Assembly (NCBI GenBank): GCA_013399875.1
Contig: VXAZ01000289.1
Coordinates: forward strand, 1,571,744 to 1,635,743
DNA from: Gymnorhina tibicen
Lineage: Eukaryota > Chordata > Aves > Passeriformes > Artamidae
Length of the DNA: 64,000 nt
Reading direction: 5' to 3'
Shown here: in pieces, positions 23,421 through 35,700 of the stretch
Layout of the letters: every line of letters begins with the position of its first letter
Numbering within the stretch: the stretch's first letter is position 1
Program-made: the position numbers and the translations under genes
Notes under the pieces: model-generated
Databases searched by the model: none
Told to the model about the DNA's origin: nothing
What the model saw: only the letters and a program-made list of their open reading frames with translations

Positions 23421-26400
23421 CTGGAGGCAAGTGAAGGAACTAATTGATGCACAATACTTCTTTAAGAAAACACCACAAGCCACAGGGAACATGAAAATTG
23501 ATGAAAATCAATGCGGTGTGGTGCTACATGGTCGTGTAATTTGGGGGAGCAAATGGAAACGAACAAAAATTTTGTCACATTTCTCACTGAGAAATTCAAA
23601 ATATTATTCAATGTTACTATTTTAAGAGGCAACAGTGGTAGCCAACCATTTTAAACAGCAAGATTCACTAACTTAAGAAGACACAGAGAAGGCATTTAGA
23701 TGCTTAATTTTAGTTCAATTTTACTGAGCTTTAATTTCATTGCTTCAAAGTGCTTGAAATTTGAAGACTAAACCAACTATGCAGAATTACTTCAGTTTAG
23801 CTGTTAGCAAACAGATGTTTATTTTTTTGTGGGTTTTTTTTTTGGTTAAGAAATCTTTACTGTATTATAACAATTATCTCTCTTGGCAGGCTTAACTAAA
23901 TCACGACCAAACTATGTTTCATTCCACCTCTCACTGAATATTCTGAAGCAGCTGTTGTTAATACTTAAGCTGCTTTTACTAAGTTAACTGTTCTACACCA
24001 CCATGTTTACAGTCATAAATTCACTGGGAAAAAAAAAAGAAGCGAATCTACAAAGAAAAGCTTCTGTGAATTTTTCATGTTTTTAAGGTGGCATGCTTTA
24101 TATGGGCATGAGAAAAGGAAGAATATAATAGAAAACCACAAAAAAAATCCTCCAGTATATAATAACTGTACAAGCACTTAGGAATTTGATTGCTTCTTCT
24201 TTAAAATAAAGTGTGAGATGGACAAAATTCTTAATGGTATTTCCAAAGCTATTCTGTGGCTACAAGAAAGAAATCCAGATACATATTAAGGAACTGAGGT
24301 TTGGGGTTTTTTAATTTGTTTTTTGTTCGTTTAAGTTTGTGTAATACCTTAAAAAAAATAAATACAAATGTTTTGAAGTTACAGGAAGCAAAATCCACAA
24401 TAACCTAAATCCAGTTTACTTTTGCAGAACTCTTTTATGACTGGACTTAGACCAGCATGAATTACACGTATGGTACTACCCCAGACATTTGAATGTCAGC
24501 ACTGAGCTAATTTAGATCACGACAGATTTATTAGTTCAGAAACAATAGGCTCAAATGTCACCACATTATTTCCACTCAGGTCTGGAAGCATGACTTGGAG
24601 AATCAAGTAACAAACACAGCTAGGTACAGTCTCCATGATCTAAGTGAGCTTAGTTGTCCCTCTTCTGTGTTGCCAAAACATAGAAAAGTACAGCACAAAG
24701 CAATCAGCTCTATATGCAGATTAATATCAAACTGGGGATGTTTCTTCCAACCTGAATTATGCTGTAATCCCAGGTAAATCTTTGTCAACTTCAGTAAACC
24801 AAATCAGACTGGAGATTACTTCTGCAGGTAGCTTGGATTTCTCCTCATTCAGGCCCATCAGTTTGGATTCCAGGAAAATTTGTGTAACACACGATACCAC
24901 CATACATCAACTAGTCTAGGTCTTGGTGGGCTTTTTTTCTACTGATGGGCTTTTTTCTTCAGTTCAATACAAATCTAACCCAAGCCATTTAATTCCCTCA
25001 TTTAAACTCCTCATTAGCTCAATAGATTTTCTGAGATAACGTAAGATTGGTAAATGCTCACTAACAGAAAAGCCATAGTATGGATATGGTAGGATGCATT
25101 AGGAAGCCATACAGATGGAATTAACCTGAGCAGAGTAAATCATGAGAGATCTATCATCAGACTCAAACTGGTTCTTTACGCATGAGCAGAATCATGCAGG
25201 GGGCAAAGATACCCATGCTTGTGTCTGAAATCAGTCCAAATTCTGTAGAGATCTCAGTGAACCAGAACTTGTAATTCCCTCTGAACACAAGTTCACTCCC
25301 TGTGGAAGCACGTGGTATGTACGTTTTCCCTAGTGCCTTCTGTCTGGGATTAAGGTGTAGGCATATGTGAGCAAGATATTAGAGAGACAGCTCATCAAGT
25401 CTCTTGAGTTTTTAAATAGGATTCTTTACTGCATGAAAGCAGTTAATTGCTTCAGGATCCTACCTGACTCCTGAAGTTGTACAGTCAAGCTCCTACAGAG
25501 CTGTGCCTGAACTAATGAATTCTGCAAGCTAATGAATTTCACAGAAACTACCACTAAACTGAAGTTTAATGTTACATTTTTTGGATGGAAATTTCAACTT
25601 TTCAGACTACTGTAAGGGAAAAAAAACCTAGAAAATCAAAGGTCAGATAGGAAAATCAGCTTTAGACATCAATTATCTCTAGAACTAGGAGGCTAATGAA
25701 CTAACTTCTTCTGGTTCTGTTACAACTTTTATGTGTCTTTGGGAAATAAAGTAAGTATTTCTACACCTCTCCGGTTCTCTGAAACATAGTATGATGTCAA
25801 TTTCTGATGTAGGAAAAAACCCCAAAATATAAAAATGTTGTGTCTCTGAAGTTTCTCATATTTCAAACAGAATTACAAATATCAGAAGGTGTGCCATACG
25901 CAGGGGTCAAGAGAAACTGGATATAGCTGCTTTCAATGCCTTTCAGTGCAGACTGTACAAAAGGTCATTACAACCTGAGAAGATGTTCCAAGAACCTTGG
26001 CCTTAAATATATTGAAGTTGCTGACCTTTAGCAGTCGAGCAGAGTGAGCAACATTCATGTTTTGATTTAAGCTTTGAGCATGGAAACAAATGGGTGTTTT
26101 TTCCTCAAGTCGCTTGGTTAGTCTTTATATGAATAGTTCTTAAATACTGACTTTAGTAAAAGATGTACAAGATACACCTTAATATGTATTAACCTTACAA
26201 GTTACCTCTAAAGGTTTTCTTGTATTTGGATTTGTAGAACAAAAAGCCTACTTAATTTTTCCTCAAAGAGCAAACTAGAAGCTTATGTTTGGCCAAACCA
26301 AAACACTTAATCTTTATTTCCAGATAACACTGATGATTCACATCACCATCTGAACAACTTGCATTCCATCCCACGATCTGCACAGATTTTTCCATGTTGT

Positions 26401-26507
26401 CAACAGAGACCTCTCTACATCTCACTGGGCTCATAGCATACTTGTAAACAAGATGGGAGAGGAAAGATCTGGCAGAAAAAAAAACATTAAGAAGAGAAAA
26501 GATATAC
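23421..26507 (-). other. REV3L: Intron 11 (3,087 bp)
   Basis: Non-coding, AT-rich sequence with T/G-rich homopolymer patches (for example 23820-23845 and 24300-24330). No repeat family or gene recognised. Confidence 0.8.
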
Positions 26508-26745
26508 CTGCTTTTTGGCCCAGGCTCTTCCATGCTACTGTCCCACCTCTGGGACATTAGCAAGCTAAGTTCCATTTCTTCTTTCTCACACTGTGGCTCA
26601 TTTTCTTCATCATCGCTGTTCTGAGAATTTCGCCAGCTTCCAAGAGAACGATGGTGAGAGAGTGTTTTTTGATGTCCCATCTGATATCCATCATTCTCCA
26701 ATCCAGCCAACAGATCAATCATGGCCTCATCAGCACTATTGCCCA
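26508..26745 (-). CDS. REV3L: REV3L exon 11
   Basis: Encodes MGNSADEAMIDLLAGLENDG, then YQMGHQ, followed by NSDDEENEPQCEKEEMELSL and LMSQRWDSSMEE. The acidic DDEENEP block and the LMSQRWDS block are strongly conserved in REV3L. The acceptor is TTTTTCTGCAG and the donor AGCAG|GTATAT. 238 bp, phase 1 in and phase 2 out; the first Met codon is split with exon 10 and is not a translation start. Confidence 0.96.
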
Positions 26746-29269
26746 CTGCAGAAAAAGCCCATACAAGTAGAATCTATATTTTGTTCTACTTGTAAATGAC
26801 TAGTTACAGTCTACCAGTAAAAAACAAAACCAACCAAACCAAACAAAAAAAGCCCCTCACCATTTTAAAATCTACTAGTTTGCGACTGTCTAAGGCAAGG
26901 CATGTTACAGAAACAGAGCTCTTCTCATACCTTATTTTTTCAAATGTTATTATCTTCTCTAGTTCTCTATCTAAAACTTTGACAACTTTCTGGATTTCTG
27001 TCCTACTCTTCTGATTGTACCAGATTTAGTGGACGCAGTTCTCTCTTTCCACTCTGCTATTACCTCCTCACGTTCAGTAAAGCTTCACTCTCCCCGTTAA
27101 TTTCTGCATTGAGTGACAACTTGTGAAGCATCACTGCCTTCTCTTGCTCAATACCTGCGTTAGCTTTGTTAGGCACTTCTCTCTATCACTTGAGGATTTT
27201 CAATCACTGCATCCTGTGAAAAGGGATGCTGATTTTGACCAACTATTCCTCCTTCTGTTCTTTACTATAATGCTCAACTTTGGTTCCCTTTTAATGTCAC
27301 TATAAGCTGTTCTATTCCAAGGTTTCTCTAAACACTGAAAGTTTACCTGATTTCACTCCTCTCCTTAATTTTATTTTCTTTTATGTGACCCGAGCTTACA
27401 GGAATTCATGCACTTCCCTTCTCATTTTTTATTTTTGTTTCTTAAAAATCCTGCCAAGTCACAAATTTTTCTCACTCTCTTCCTACTTACCTATCATCTG
27501 ACCTCATAACCAATTTATGACCTCCAGTCTACTAGGCATCTTTGTTACTTCTCTCTCCTTCTCTGGCTGAAGAACTACAATCTCTACTTTCTTTCCTTGG
27601 GAAGCATCATATGATTACAATGATCTTGAGAATTATATAAAAACAGATCTCAACATTGTTGAGAAAGGCATTTTTCGTATTTTGCAAAGGCTTCACAAGA
27701 CACCATGCAACCTTTTACAATAGGAACCATCCGCTTTTACAGAGTTCTGAATTAACCCACTTTCAATTATACTTTCTGTTCTTGGCTCCTTTGGCCTTTG
27801 TGAGGCCCATCATTAAACTCCAACCTCTACTTCACATTAATATGAACCCTGGGGTATAATTCACAGTGAATAGCAGAATTCATGTGGTTCACAGTCCCTG
27901 TGGCACTACAACTCTACAGAGGAATAATAAAGACTAGTGCAGGCTATGAAGGGGCCTAAGAGACCCAAATATGCAGCATGTCACTCATAGTCACACAAGA
28001 CACCAAAAATTAGTAGCTGCATGACAAGAAGGGAGGAGAGAAAAAAAGACAAAAAAAGTCATATAATCTTGACTTGATTCTCTAGTCAATGGAAAAAACC
28101 AGACCATTTCAACACTTCAATTTGGTTAAGCAATTCAAATGTACAGACATAAGGCATACTCTACATATTATTTTAGCCACTTTTTATCCTCTCAGGTCTG
28201 CTCATGTTTGCCAGCTCCCACAGAATTTCTTATAGCTCTTTCAATAAATCCAAATCCTTGCCTATAAAACTCCTATAATCAAAATCCTGCCTATTCTCTG
28301 CAAAATAAAACAGCACTACAGTCTTAATCTAACTTCATCCACTCCTCCTTTCTTAGCAAGAAAAGAGTTCAATTGCATTTTGGGTGCATATTGTATTACC
28401 CACAGACATATATTGTCCAAGCACATATCCACACCCTATAGGTATCAAAAGAAATGGAGGCTACTATGGGTTTTAGATACTCCTCCCTGCCCCACACCAT
28501 GTGGTTCATATTAACATTATACATTATGTTTACCAAAGAACATACATAGAGATATACCATGAACTATGTGCTTTTCATTTTCTCTAAAATATTTGAACTA
28601 TTTCTACCTCATGTAGCTTTTCATACAAGTTCCTTTCTTGGTTATTTTATTGTTGTTTCCCCCTCGTGCCACTCACAATTTTACTGTCATGGTTTTTCTC
28701 CTCCTCTTAAATATTTTGCTTCTTGTTTCTTTGCCTTCAACCATTCTTTGTTTCTACAAATTTTAGTGAAATGCTCTGCTGCAACTTGCCTCTCATTATC
28801 AACCTACTATTGCCCAGTATCTCCAGACAGCTGAGCTTCTGAAGACAGATCATATGCATGTTTTCTACCTTAACTGTATGAAGAAAGATGCAGTCAGTAG
28901 CTGCAGGAGTATCATGGGCAGACAGTCAAAATCATCTTCATTCTGATAGTTTTAGCCTTATAGCCCTAGGAGCATAAGGAAGAGCAATACCCACAAGAGA
29001 CTGCATTGAGCTGACCTGGCGAGAGGACAGGGCTTACTGAACCAGTCAAACAAGCAGCCTCTACAAATACAGTCCTGGTGACATTTCTCAGAAAACAAAG
29101 GGTGTGTTTTGGTGGTGGTAGGGTATGTACATGTGTGAAGTCTTAACCTGTTTGAAAAACTCCTTGAGATAAACTACTTACTTTCTTTCATGATGGGTAG
29201 CCTAAGGGAACACAAAGACTGTGGAACAATAAAATAGTCTGGAAGAAAACATATTCCAGTCATACTCAC
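26746..29269 (-). other. REV3L: Intron 10 (2,524 bp)
   Basis: Non-coding, pyrimidine-rich on the plus strand around 26930-27600. A CAAA/CCAA-rich simple tract lies at about 26820-26850. No gene recognised. Confidence 0.8.
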
Positions 29270-29398
29270 TAAAAACTGTAGTCTGATTCAGTCTTTGAGA
29301 CAAAGGCTGAAAGCTCTGACTATTCTCCACAATGTTTAAAATTGCTTCTTCATTAATAAGTGCTTCCTCTTCTTCATCAGTATGCATCCTATTGGAGT
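29270..29398 (-). CDS. REV3L: REV3L exon 10
   Basis: Reads DSNRMHTDEEEEALINEEAI then LNIVENSQSFQPLSQRLNQT and TVF. The acceptor is TTTTTTCTTTTAG and the donor TTTA|GTGAGT. 129 bp, phase 1 in and out, so skipping would be in frame. The start (DSNRMHTDEEE) differs from mammals while EEALINEEAIL is conserved. Confidence 0.95.
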
Positions 29399-29687
29399 CT
29401 AAAAGAAAAAAGAAAAAAAGCATAAAAATTCAGAGTCAGAGACATCAATACATTACAAAAGCAAGCCACTTTAGAGTGGATTTTACTATCCAAGTATATT
29501 TCCATTATTTGCTGTGGCAATTTCAGAAAGGTTTACTCTAACAATAATAAAAATAAAAGCAAAACTACTCTTTGGTTTTCCATAACTAACAATCACAACT
29601 TCCTTTGCTTACTTCTGCTAATAGTATAAACAGCCAAACCATTACAAACATTTATGCCTAAACAATTAGGATATTAAAAAAACTCAC

Positions 29688-29836
29688 CTTTGCTCATCTT
29701 TTTATCGTCATGCACTTCTACCATATTAGCTGGTGTACATGGAAAGGCTTCAGGAGAAAGTACCTCAGAATGTAGTGTTAGCTCAGCAGAGAACTCCTCT
29801 GATCCATTACTGTAGTCCAATGATCCTGACAACGTT
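29688..29836 (-). CDS. REV3L: REV3L exon 9
   Basis: Encodes TLSGSLDYSNGSEEFSAELT then LHSEVLSPEAFPCTPANMVE and VHDDKKMSK. Very close to the mammalian protein over the first 35 residues. The acceptor is TTCAATTAACTAG, with a weak pyrimidine tract, and the donor is AAAG|GTGAGT. 149 bp, phase 2 in and phase 1 out. Only 85 bp of intron separate it from exon 8. Confidence 0.96.
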
Positions 29837-29921
29837 CTAGTTAATTGAAAAGCAAGTTTTAAATGCATATTTAAGGTTTGCATAGAATACTATATTTTAT
29901 GACAAATGGCTAAACACTTAC

Positions 29922-30006
29922 ACAGAGAAGTCATTTTGCTTGAGAATTTCTTTAAGTCTCTTCTGAAAAAATTTTTCACTCTCTGTTGCTGGCACAAATC
30001 CACGGT
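29922..30006 (-). CDS. REV3L: REV3L exon 8
   Basis: Reads DRGFVPATESEKFFQKRLKE then ILKQNDFSV, matching the REV3L segment with the same order of residues. The acceptor is CAAATTTTAAAG, with a poor pyrimidine tract, and the donor is CTGT|GTAAGT. 85 bp, phase 1 in and phase 2 out. Confidence 0.95.
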
Positions 30007-30954
30007 CTTTAAAATTTGAAAAATATTTGTTATTCAGTTTTACTTTGACCTCTCAACACAGAGAGCAGCTAAAATTACTGATTTTATTAGGAAAAGGCTC
30101 AAAGTTGAAGTGCCTGCTAATTTTTAGTGCCAAATCTGAGGGCTGACTTTCCGAGTGTATTAAAAAACTTTAAAATACTTCACATACTCCCACTGATCTC
30201 ATTTGCAACTGTGAGTATCAACAGCTTTTACAAATCACGATGCAATTACACCAAGGTGAGTATCCAAGAAAAATCAGTGTACAATTTTGAGAAGTCTGGC
30301 TTATGCAGCCTTACAGGAAAACACAGAAACACAGGAAAAAAGTCAATCAGAAAGTAGTCTGCCTTAGCCAGGAACCTGCCTCTTTCCTTCTTGCAATCCT
30401 CTGTCTTACTTGCCAAATATCATCCATATTTTAAAGGAAATATGGCCTAGGTTCTGCGGAGAATAGCCTGTTCATTACGCAATTACATTGCACAGCACAG
30501 TCTTCCCTGTGTAATGAATTTTACATAAAAATACAGGGATTTGTCTATCCTATTAGAATTTTAATCTAATATCACCTTAGCTATAATTCCGCAGAAATTA
30601 AATGGGACTGCCTTTGTGCATAAATTACAATGGAAAGCTTCAAGATAAAGAGATTTAGTTTTGTCGGTATTTAAATGTTTTCCATCACAAAGCATGCAAT
30701 CTTAACTGCCATTATCATTCATTCTGTCTAGAATGTTTTGCAGATAGCTGAATCACGATGTTGTCAGGCAAGGTTACGCTTCTTGCTTTCAAAATGGGCA
30801 AACACATACTGGACCATCAGTAAGCCTGGAAGCCAAAAAACCAGTACATCTAAAAAACCCTCAAACTTGATACACCAATTAAAATTCTGTCCTCTTGCTT
30901 GCTTCTCATTCAAAGTTTAGGATTAACAGCTGCACAAATTTTACTTTTTTTTAC
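30007..30954 (-). other. REV3L: Intron 7 (948 bp)
   Basis: Non-coding with no recognisable repeat or gene. Confidence 0.85.
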
Positions 30955-31059
30955 CTTGTGACTCAGGTGGCTTAATCTGAGAAGATTCACATTTCTGTCT
31001 CCGTCGCTGCTTTTCATCCTCCCATATAGCTTGCAAACCAGGGTTCCTGCCAATCTGGG
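30955..31059 (-). CDS. REV3L: REV3L exon 7
   Basis: Encodes AQIGRNPGLQAIWEDEKQRR then RQKCESSQIKPPESQ. The NPGLQAIWEDEKQRRR block is identical to other vertebrates. The acceptor is TGCATATTTCAG and the donor CAAG|GTAAAA. 105 bp, phase 1 in and out. Confidence 0.96.
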
Positions 31060-31625
31060 CTGAAATATGCAATTATACATGAAGGGAAGTCTGCCAAAGT
31101 GACAAAGCATTCTTTCCCCAAATTGGATTCTGACACTCTTCTTCATCTCTTTGTCATTCTAGCCTGTTATTTTTTAATTGCCATTCCTGCCTTACTCTAG
31201 GATTTGGTATTACGTAAAAGTTAAGGTGTAACTTGTTTTCTAGATCTCCTATTTGTAATCTAGATCTTTGGCTTTTTCTGGTCTTCCCACCAAGTACGTG
31301 TATATATGTATATATGGTGTATGTATATACATATGCATACATGCACACATCCAATGTTGGTATTTCCATTACTGCTCTTCCTAAAGGTCTGAAACCTTCT
31401 GCTATGCATTAACAAAAATCTCTTTATATTGCTCTATTTTTATAACCTCTTTTCTTTCAGAGTTATTTAATTTTTAAAAACTTTATAAATCTGGAGATCA
31501 ACAAATCACTAACACAGAAATCTGGATTGTGATTTAACTAAGCTGAGCTTTCAAGGAAGAGTGAACTATGACAACATAGTTTCCATTCTAAAACCATTTT
31601 ACATGGAAAGTTATTAACACTTCAC
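31060..31625 (-). other. REV3L: Intron 6 (566 bp)
   Basis: Contains a TG/TA-type microsatellite at about 31298-31345. Otherwise nothing seen. Confidence 0.85.
31298..31345. repeat. TA/TG/CA microsatellite-like tract
   Basis: Alternating purine-pyrimidine sequence (GTATATATGTATATAT and then ATACATATGCATACATGC), an imperfect microsatellite inside intron 6. Confidence 0.75.
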
Positions 31626-31720
31626 CTTCAATATCCAGTTGATTCAAAATGTCAGCAGCTACTGCATCCACCTCCAATTCACAGGTACTTTGTGGCTCAA
31701 CACCCTTCAACATTAAAGAG
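31626..31720 (-). CDS. REV3L: REV3L exon 6
   Basis: Reads SLMLKGVEPQSTCELEVDAV then AADILNQLDIE. GVEPQSTCELEVDAVAADIL is identical to mammalian REV3L. The acceptor is TATGTTGTCACAG and the donor GAAG|GTGAAG. 95 bp, phase 2 in and phase 1 out. Confidence 0.96.
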
Positions 31721-32512
31721 CTGTGACAACATAAATACCACAGGTTAATTTTATCAATACACTCGAGTTTGAAACATGCATCATCATTGTTTTTTAACTG
31801 GACTAATATCTGAAATTTTTCAGATGGAACAGGAGTGACTAACTGAATGCAGAATTATCAGTTCCCATCCTCACCTGCAAGTCCTTAAACTAATGATCAT
31901 ATTCAAATCTAATTAGATAAGAAATCTAGATCTTCAACTTAAAGGGTTTAGATTTTTCTTTTGTGAGGAGAAGAGAAAGAGCCGGTAAATAACTCCAAGT
32001 ACTAAAGCAATTACAATAACGTTCTCCTCCTCAAATATAAGATGAAATGTTCTATAGAACTCAGCCAATAGGACCAGGTGTGTAGGCGGGATCATGCACC
32101 CAGAAAACACAGTGGCAAGAATTTTTCTCTCTCATTCACAGTTCAGAGCACTGCACAACACTTTAACATTTACAACTATTTTTCTGGTTTTTTTTCTTTA
32201 TTTAGCCTGGTGAATAAGAAAGAGAGTATTAACAACCCAACCACATGCTGAACTAAGGATAACTCGCTTGATGAAGACTTAAAATACTAGAAACAGATCC
32301 AATGACTGATCGCCTTCCTGCTGTGCCTTTTCAGATCTGCAAATGTCAGTAACCTTCCACCTGTTGCTGTCAGTGAACAAATTTTAAGGAGTCCATGGAG
32401 GAAGCTAACAAACAGAAACCATCTCCCAGATTTATTGTAAAAGTCTGTTTACTCTTTAAAATTTTTTAGGGCAACACCAAAAATCCACTCCAAGCTCTTC
32501 AACTTTGTAGTA

Positions 32513-32783
32513 GGGCCTATAGCAATAGGACAAGGAGTAATGGTTTTAAACTGAAAGAGGGTAAATTTAGACTAGATGTAAGGAAGATTTTTTTTTTTAT
32601 GAGGGTGATGAAACACTGGAACAGGCTGTCAAAAGAGGTGGGAGAAGTCCCATCTCTGGAAACATTCAATGCCAGGTTACAGGGTTCTGAGAAACCTAAT
32701 CTAGGTGAAGGTGTTCCTTGCCGGGGGGCTGGACTAGATGACATTTAAAGGTCTCTTTGAACCCAAACTATTTTATTTTCTAT
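32513..32783 (+). mobile_element. CR1 LINE, 3' fragment
   Basis: Contains the CR1 landmarks in order: GGACAAGGAGTAATGG, AACTGAAAGAGGGTAAATTT, AGACTAGATGTAAGGAAGAT, GGGTGATGAAACACTGGAAC, and near the end GGCTGGACTAGATGACATTT. This is the last part of the reverse transcriptase gene and the 3' UTR of an avian CR1. It reads on the plus strand, antisense to REV3L. Confidence 0.92.
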
Positions 32784-35700
32784 GCACTTTTAAAGACAAT
32801 GTATTGCCATCACGTCCCTCTGTTCCCAGTCACGCCATCAGCTGAGAAACAAGTCCATAATATGCTCAAAATGCAGACTTTTCATGTCACACACTTCACA
32901 TTCATCAAAGGATTCAAACAGAGCTTTGCCTGCACAGTGGGCAACAGGAACTGCAGGCAAGCTGAAACTTGTATTTTGACCCCACAGAAAGAAACAACTG
33001 CAGGATCGCTGGGAAACGACTGAGGGAAGAGGCTGCAAGAACTGTTAGCTCCCTTTACAAAATCAAAACACTTCTGGGAACAAGCAAAAAGGGACCACAA
33101 AACAGAACGGTCACTGATATCAGAAATGTGGTAGAGACCTACCTTTGACTTGTCTGGAGGATACAAAATCAAATAGCTGAGCTTCCCACTTTCACTAATT
33201 TCCTCTTTTAAAATACAATAAAAAAACCAAAAGCTAATGGGGATTGGGGAGAAAGAGAGAAAGAAGCAAAGTTCTTGAATAGTTCAAGAAAAAATGTGTT
33301 TTAGTGACCTATTTCTGAAGAGTTTGTTTGATGACTAAAACCATTAACGGACGCATTTGCTTTTCCTTGGACAAAGACAGCTTCCTATTCTTTTCCTTTC
33401 ATTTAGCTAGGACGTTTTGTCAAAAAAACCCCTCATGGCTTGGTTTTCCACATCCCAATCAAGCGTATGGCCAGTGATTTGAGAACTGATCAAGACCAAA
33501 GAAAAAACTGGCCAAGAGCTTCCCAAGTAATCAGATTTCTGACTTACAAGAGATTCTAATATGGATTTCTCATATAAAAATAACACTAAATTCAACAATG
33601 CTGAATTTAAAACAAACTGGTAGATGTTAAAGTAATTGAAGTATTTTTCCATAGCAATATTAATTTGAAGCATGTTCTTTGTCTGCAACTCATTCAAACA
33701 ATTTGAGCAACTAGAATAAAAAGTTAGCTCATTTTGCCCATGCTCTAAATCAAACAGATATGAAGAGCCTTTCTGTCAAAAATTGCAGTATTTCAATTTA
33801 CATGGCCTATTATCCAAATTAAAAACACTGAGCTAATAACAGGCCTTTTCTGAAACAAATCTAGGATTTATCATCATAGTTGTCATTAACACTTTCCTGA
33901 TGAAGGCAGGGCTGGCAGTCAAAACTGCACAATCCAGACTTACGTGGGAGCTAATAAAGCTGACACACACAGTAAGTTCTTCATTAGACTTGAAAAATGT
34001 CCTCCCAATACAACGGGTACATTAGCTTGGCATTTAACATCCTTGTCAAGGTGAGCTGCTAGACACTTGCACTAGTTGAAGCCATGGCAGTAGCACTACA
34101 AGCTTCTGCAACATTCAGGTAAGCCACGAAGGCCAAGAAGTCATTTGTTCCCACTTCAGGAAAAACCTTGAAGGACATATTGAGAGCAGGGCAGCTCTAA
34201 CTGGTTCTTCTAACATTTTAATTTATGTTGATTAAAACAAAAACGTGAGGTGGTGAGGGGAGAGTACAAACTGTACTGACCTACAGTTACTTAACAGGGT
34301 TACAACATGCTGCTTTGGGAACTGTTTTGTCTGAGTACTGGCAATAGCTTGGTCAGCTGTTAGGTTTGGTGCTTTTGCTCACCTAAAACAAATGTGTGCA
34401 ACATATACACAAAGTAACCGTATTCCCCATTCTCCCTGATCAAGACACATTTCCTCAGCAGCTACAGTGCTGTTTTTAGCAGGTGAGAAGACAGCATGAA
34501 GAAGTCAGAGCATGTCTAGTCTCCCAGCTGTAGTTAGTTGAAAATACGAACTATTTCATTTCATTAGCAGTTGTAATGCTTTGGAAGCTATTCAGAAGTG
34601 GCCTGTTTGACACAGATTGCCTTATACAACAGACTAATCACCTGCCTCACAGCACATGCATCAGTTCTGCAAAGAAAAACAGTGGTTTAGGTAATGCCAA
34701 AACCATGATTTGATAATATCTGTATTAGAACAAGGTTAGAAAAGGTGACTTAGCAAGTCCCAGGCAAAGCTTTTCACAGCATCTGTGTTTCATTTTGTAA
34801 GAAGGAATGTAGAGAGAAATGTTCACAAGATAAAACTTGTGATACAGATATATGAAAGACAGGGTTAAGCGAGGTGGTGCAGAAGCAACCCAGCTGCACA
34901 AGAACAGAAATTTACTCTCCGAAGAAGCAAGACAAATCAGGGTTGCACAACACTGAGTTGCCACGGCTAGGCTTAGAGCAATCTTGGGATACTCATACCA
35001 GTTAATTTTAAAGTGCCTTTTACACCTACACACCAGGTGAAAAACTGCAATGCAAATCCATTTTACTTTTGTATAAAAAGCTCCAAATACATTATTTTGA
35101 GAACAGAGAAAATGGTCCTTATTTTTGAAGAAAGTAATAGTTTGTTTGCACTACCCGCTAAGATAAAAACTATAGTTTAGGATGAAACTTGTGCTCAAAG
35201 AAACTACCAACATTTGGTTTCTCAGATGTTGAGGCAAGGAATTAAAGCTACAGTCAACACATATTTTAAGAAGTGCCCACTACATACAGCTAGGTAGATC
35301 AAAGCCCTTGAAAACCTTGAAGAATAATCAACAAGGTCAGAATCTTAATTCACCAATATTAATGACAGCCTAAGGAAACAAGTTCTGTAATGACCACATC
35401 TGAGGTATTTGTGATGTTAAACTGAGCACTCAAGAGTGCTCAAAACTAACTCCATGGAGAATCTGAAAAGTGTTACTCAACTGTGCTGATAAGGACTCTA
35501 AAATTCGACATAATAATTTTCCATACTCTGTTCATGGCAGAAAACATGTCCTTGTTTTCAGGATGTTCAAGTGACTCAAATAATGTGCACATTATATTAA
35601 AAAATCAAATAGCTAAATAAAAACATGCACAGGCTGACAAGCGAGAAAAGCAATTATGACAGCCACAAACCTAGCAAAAATCTGCAATATTACATATCTG

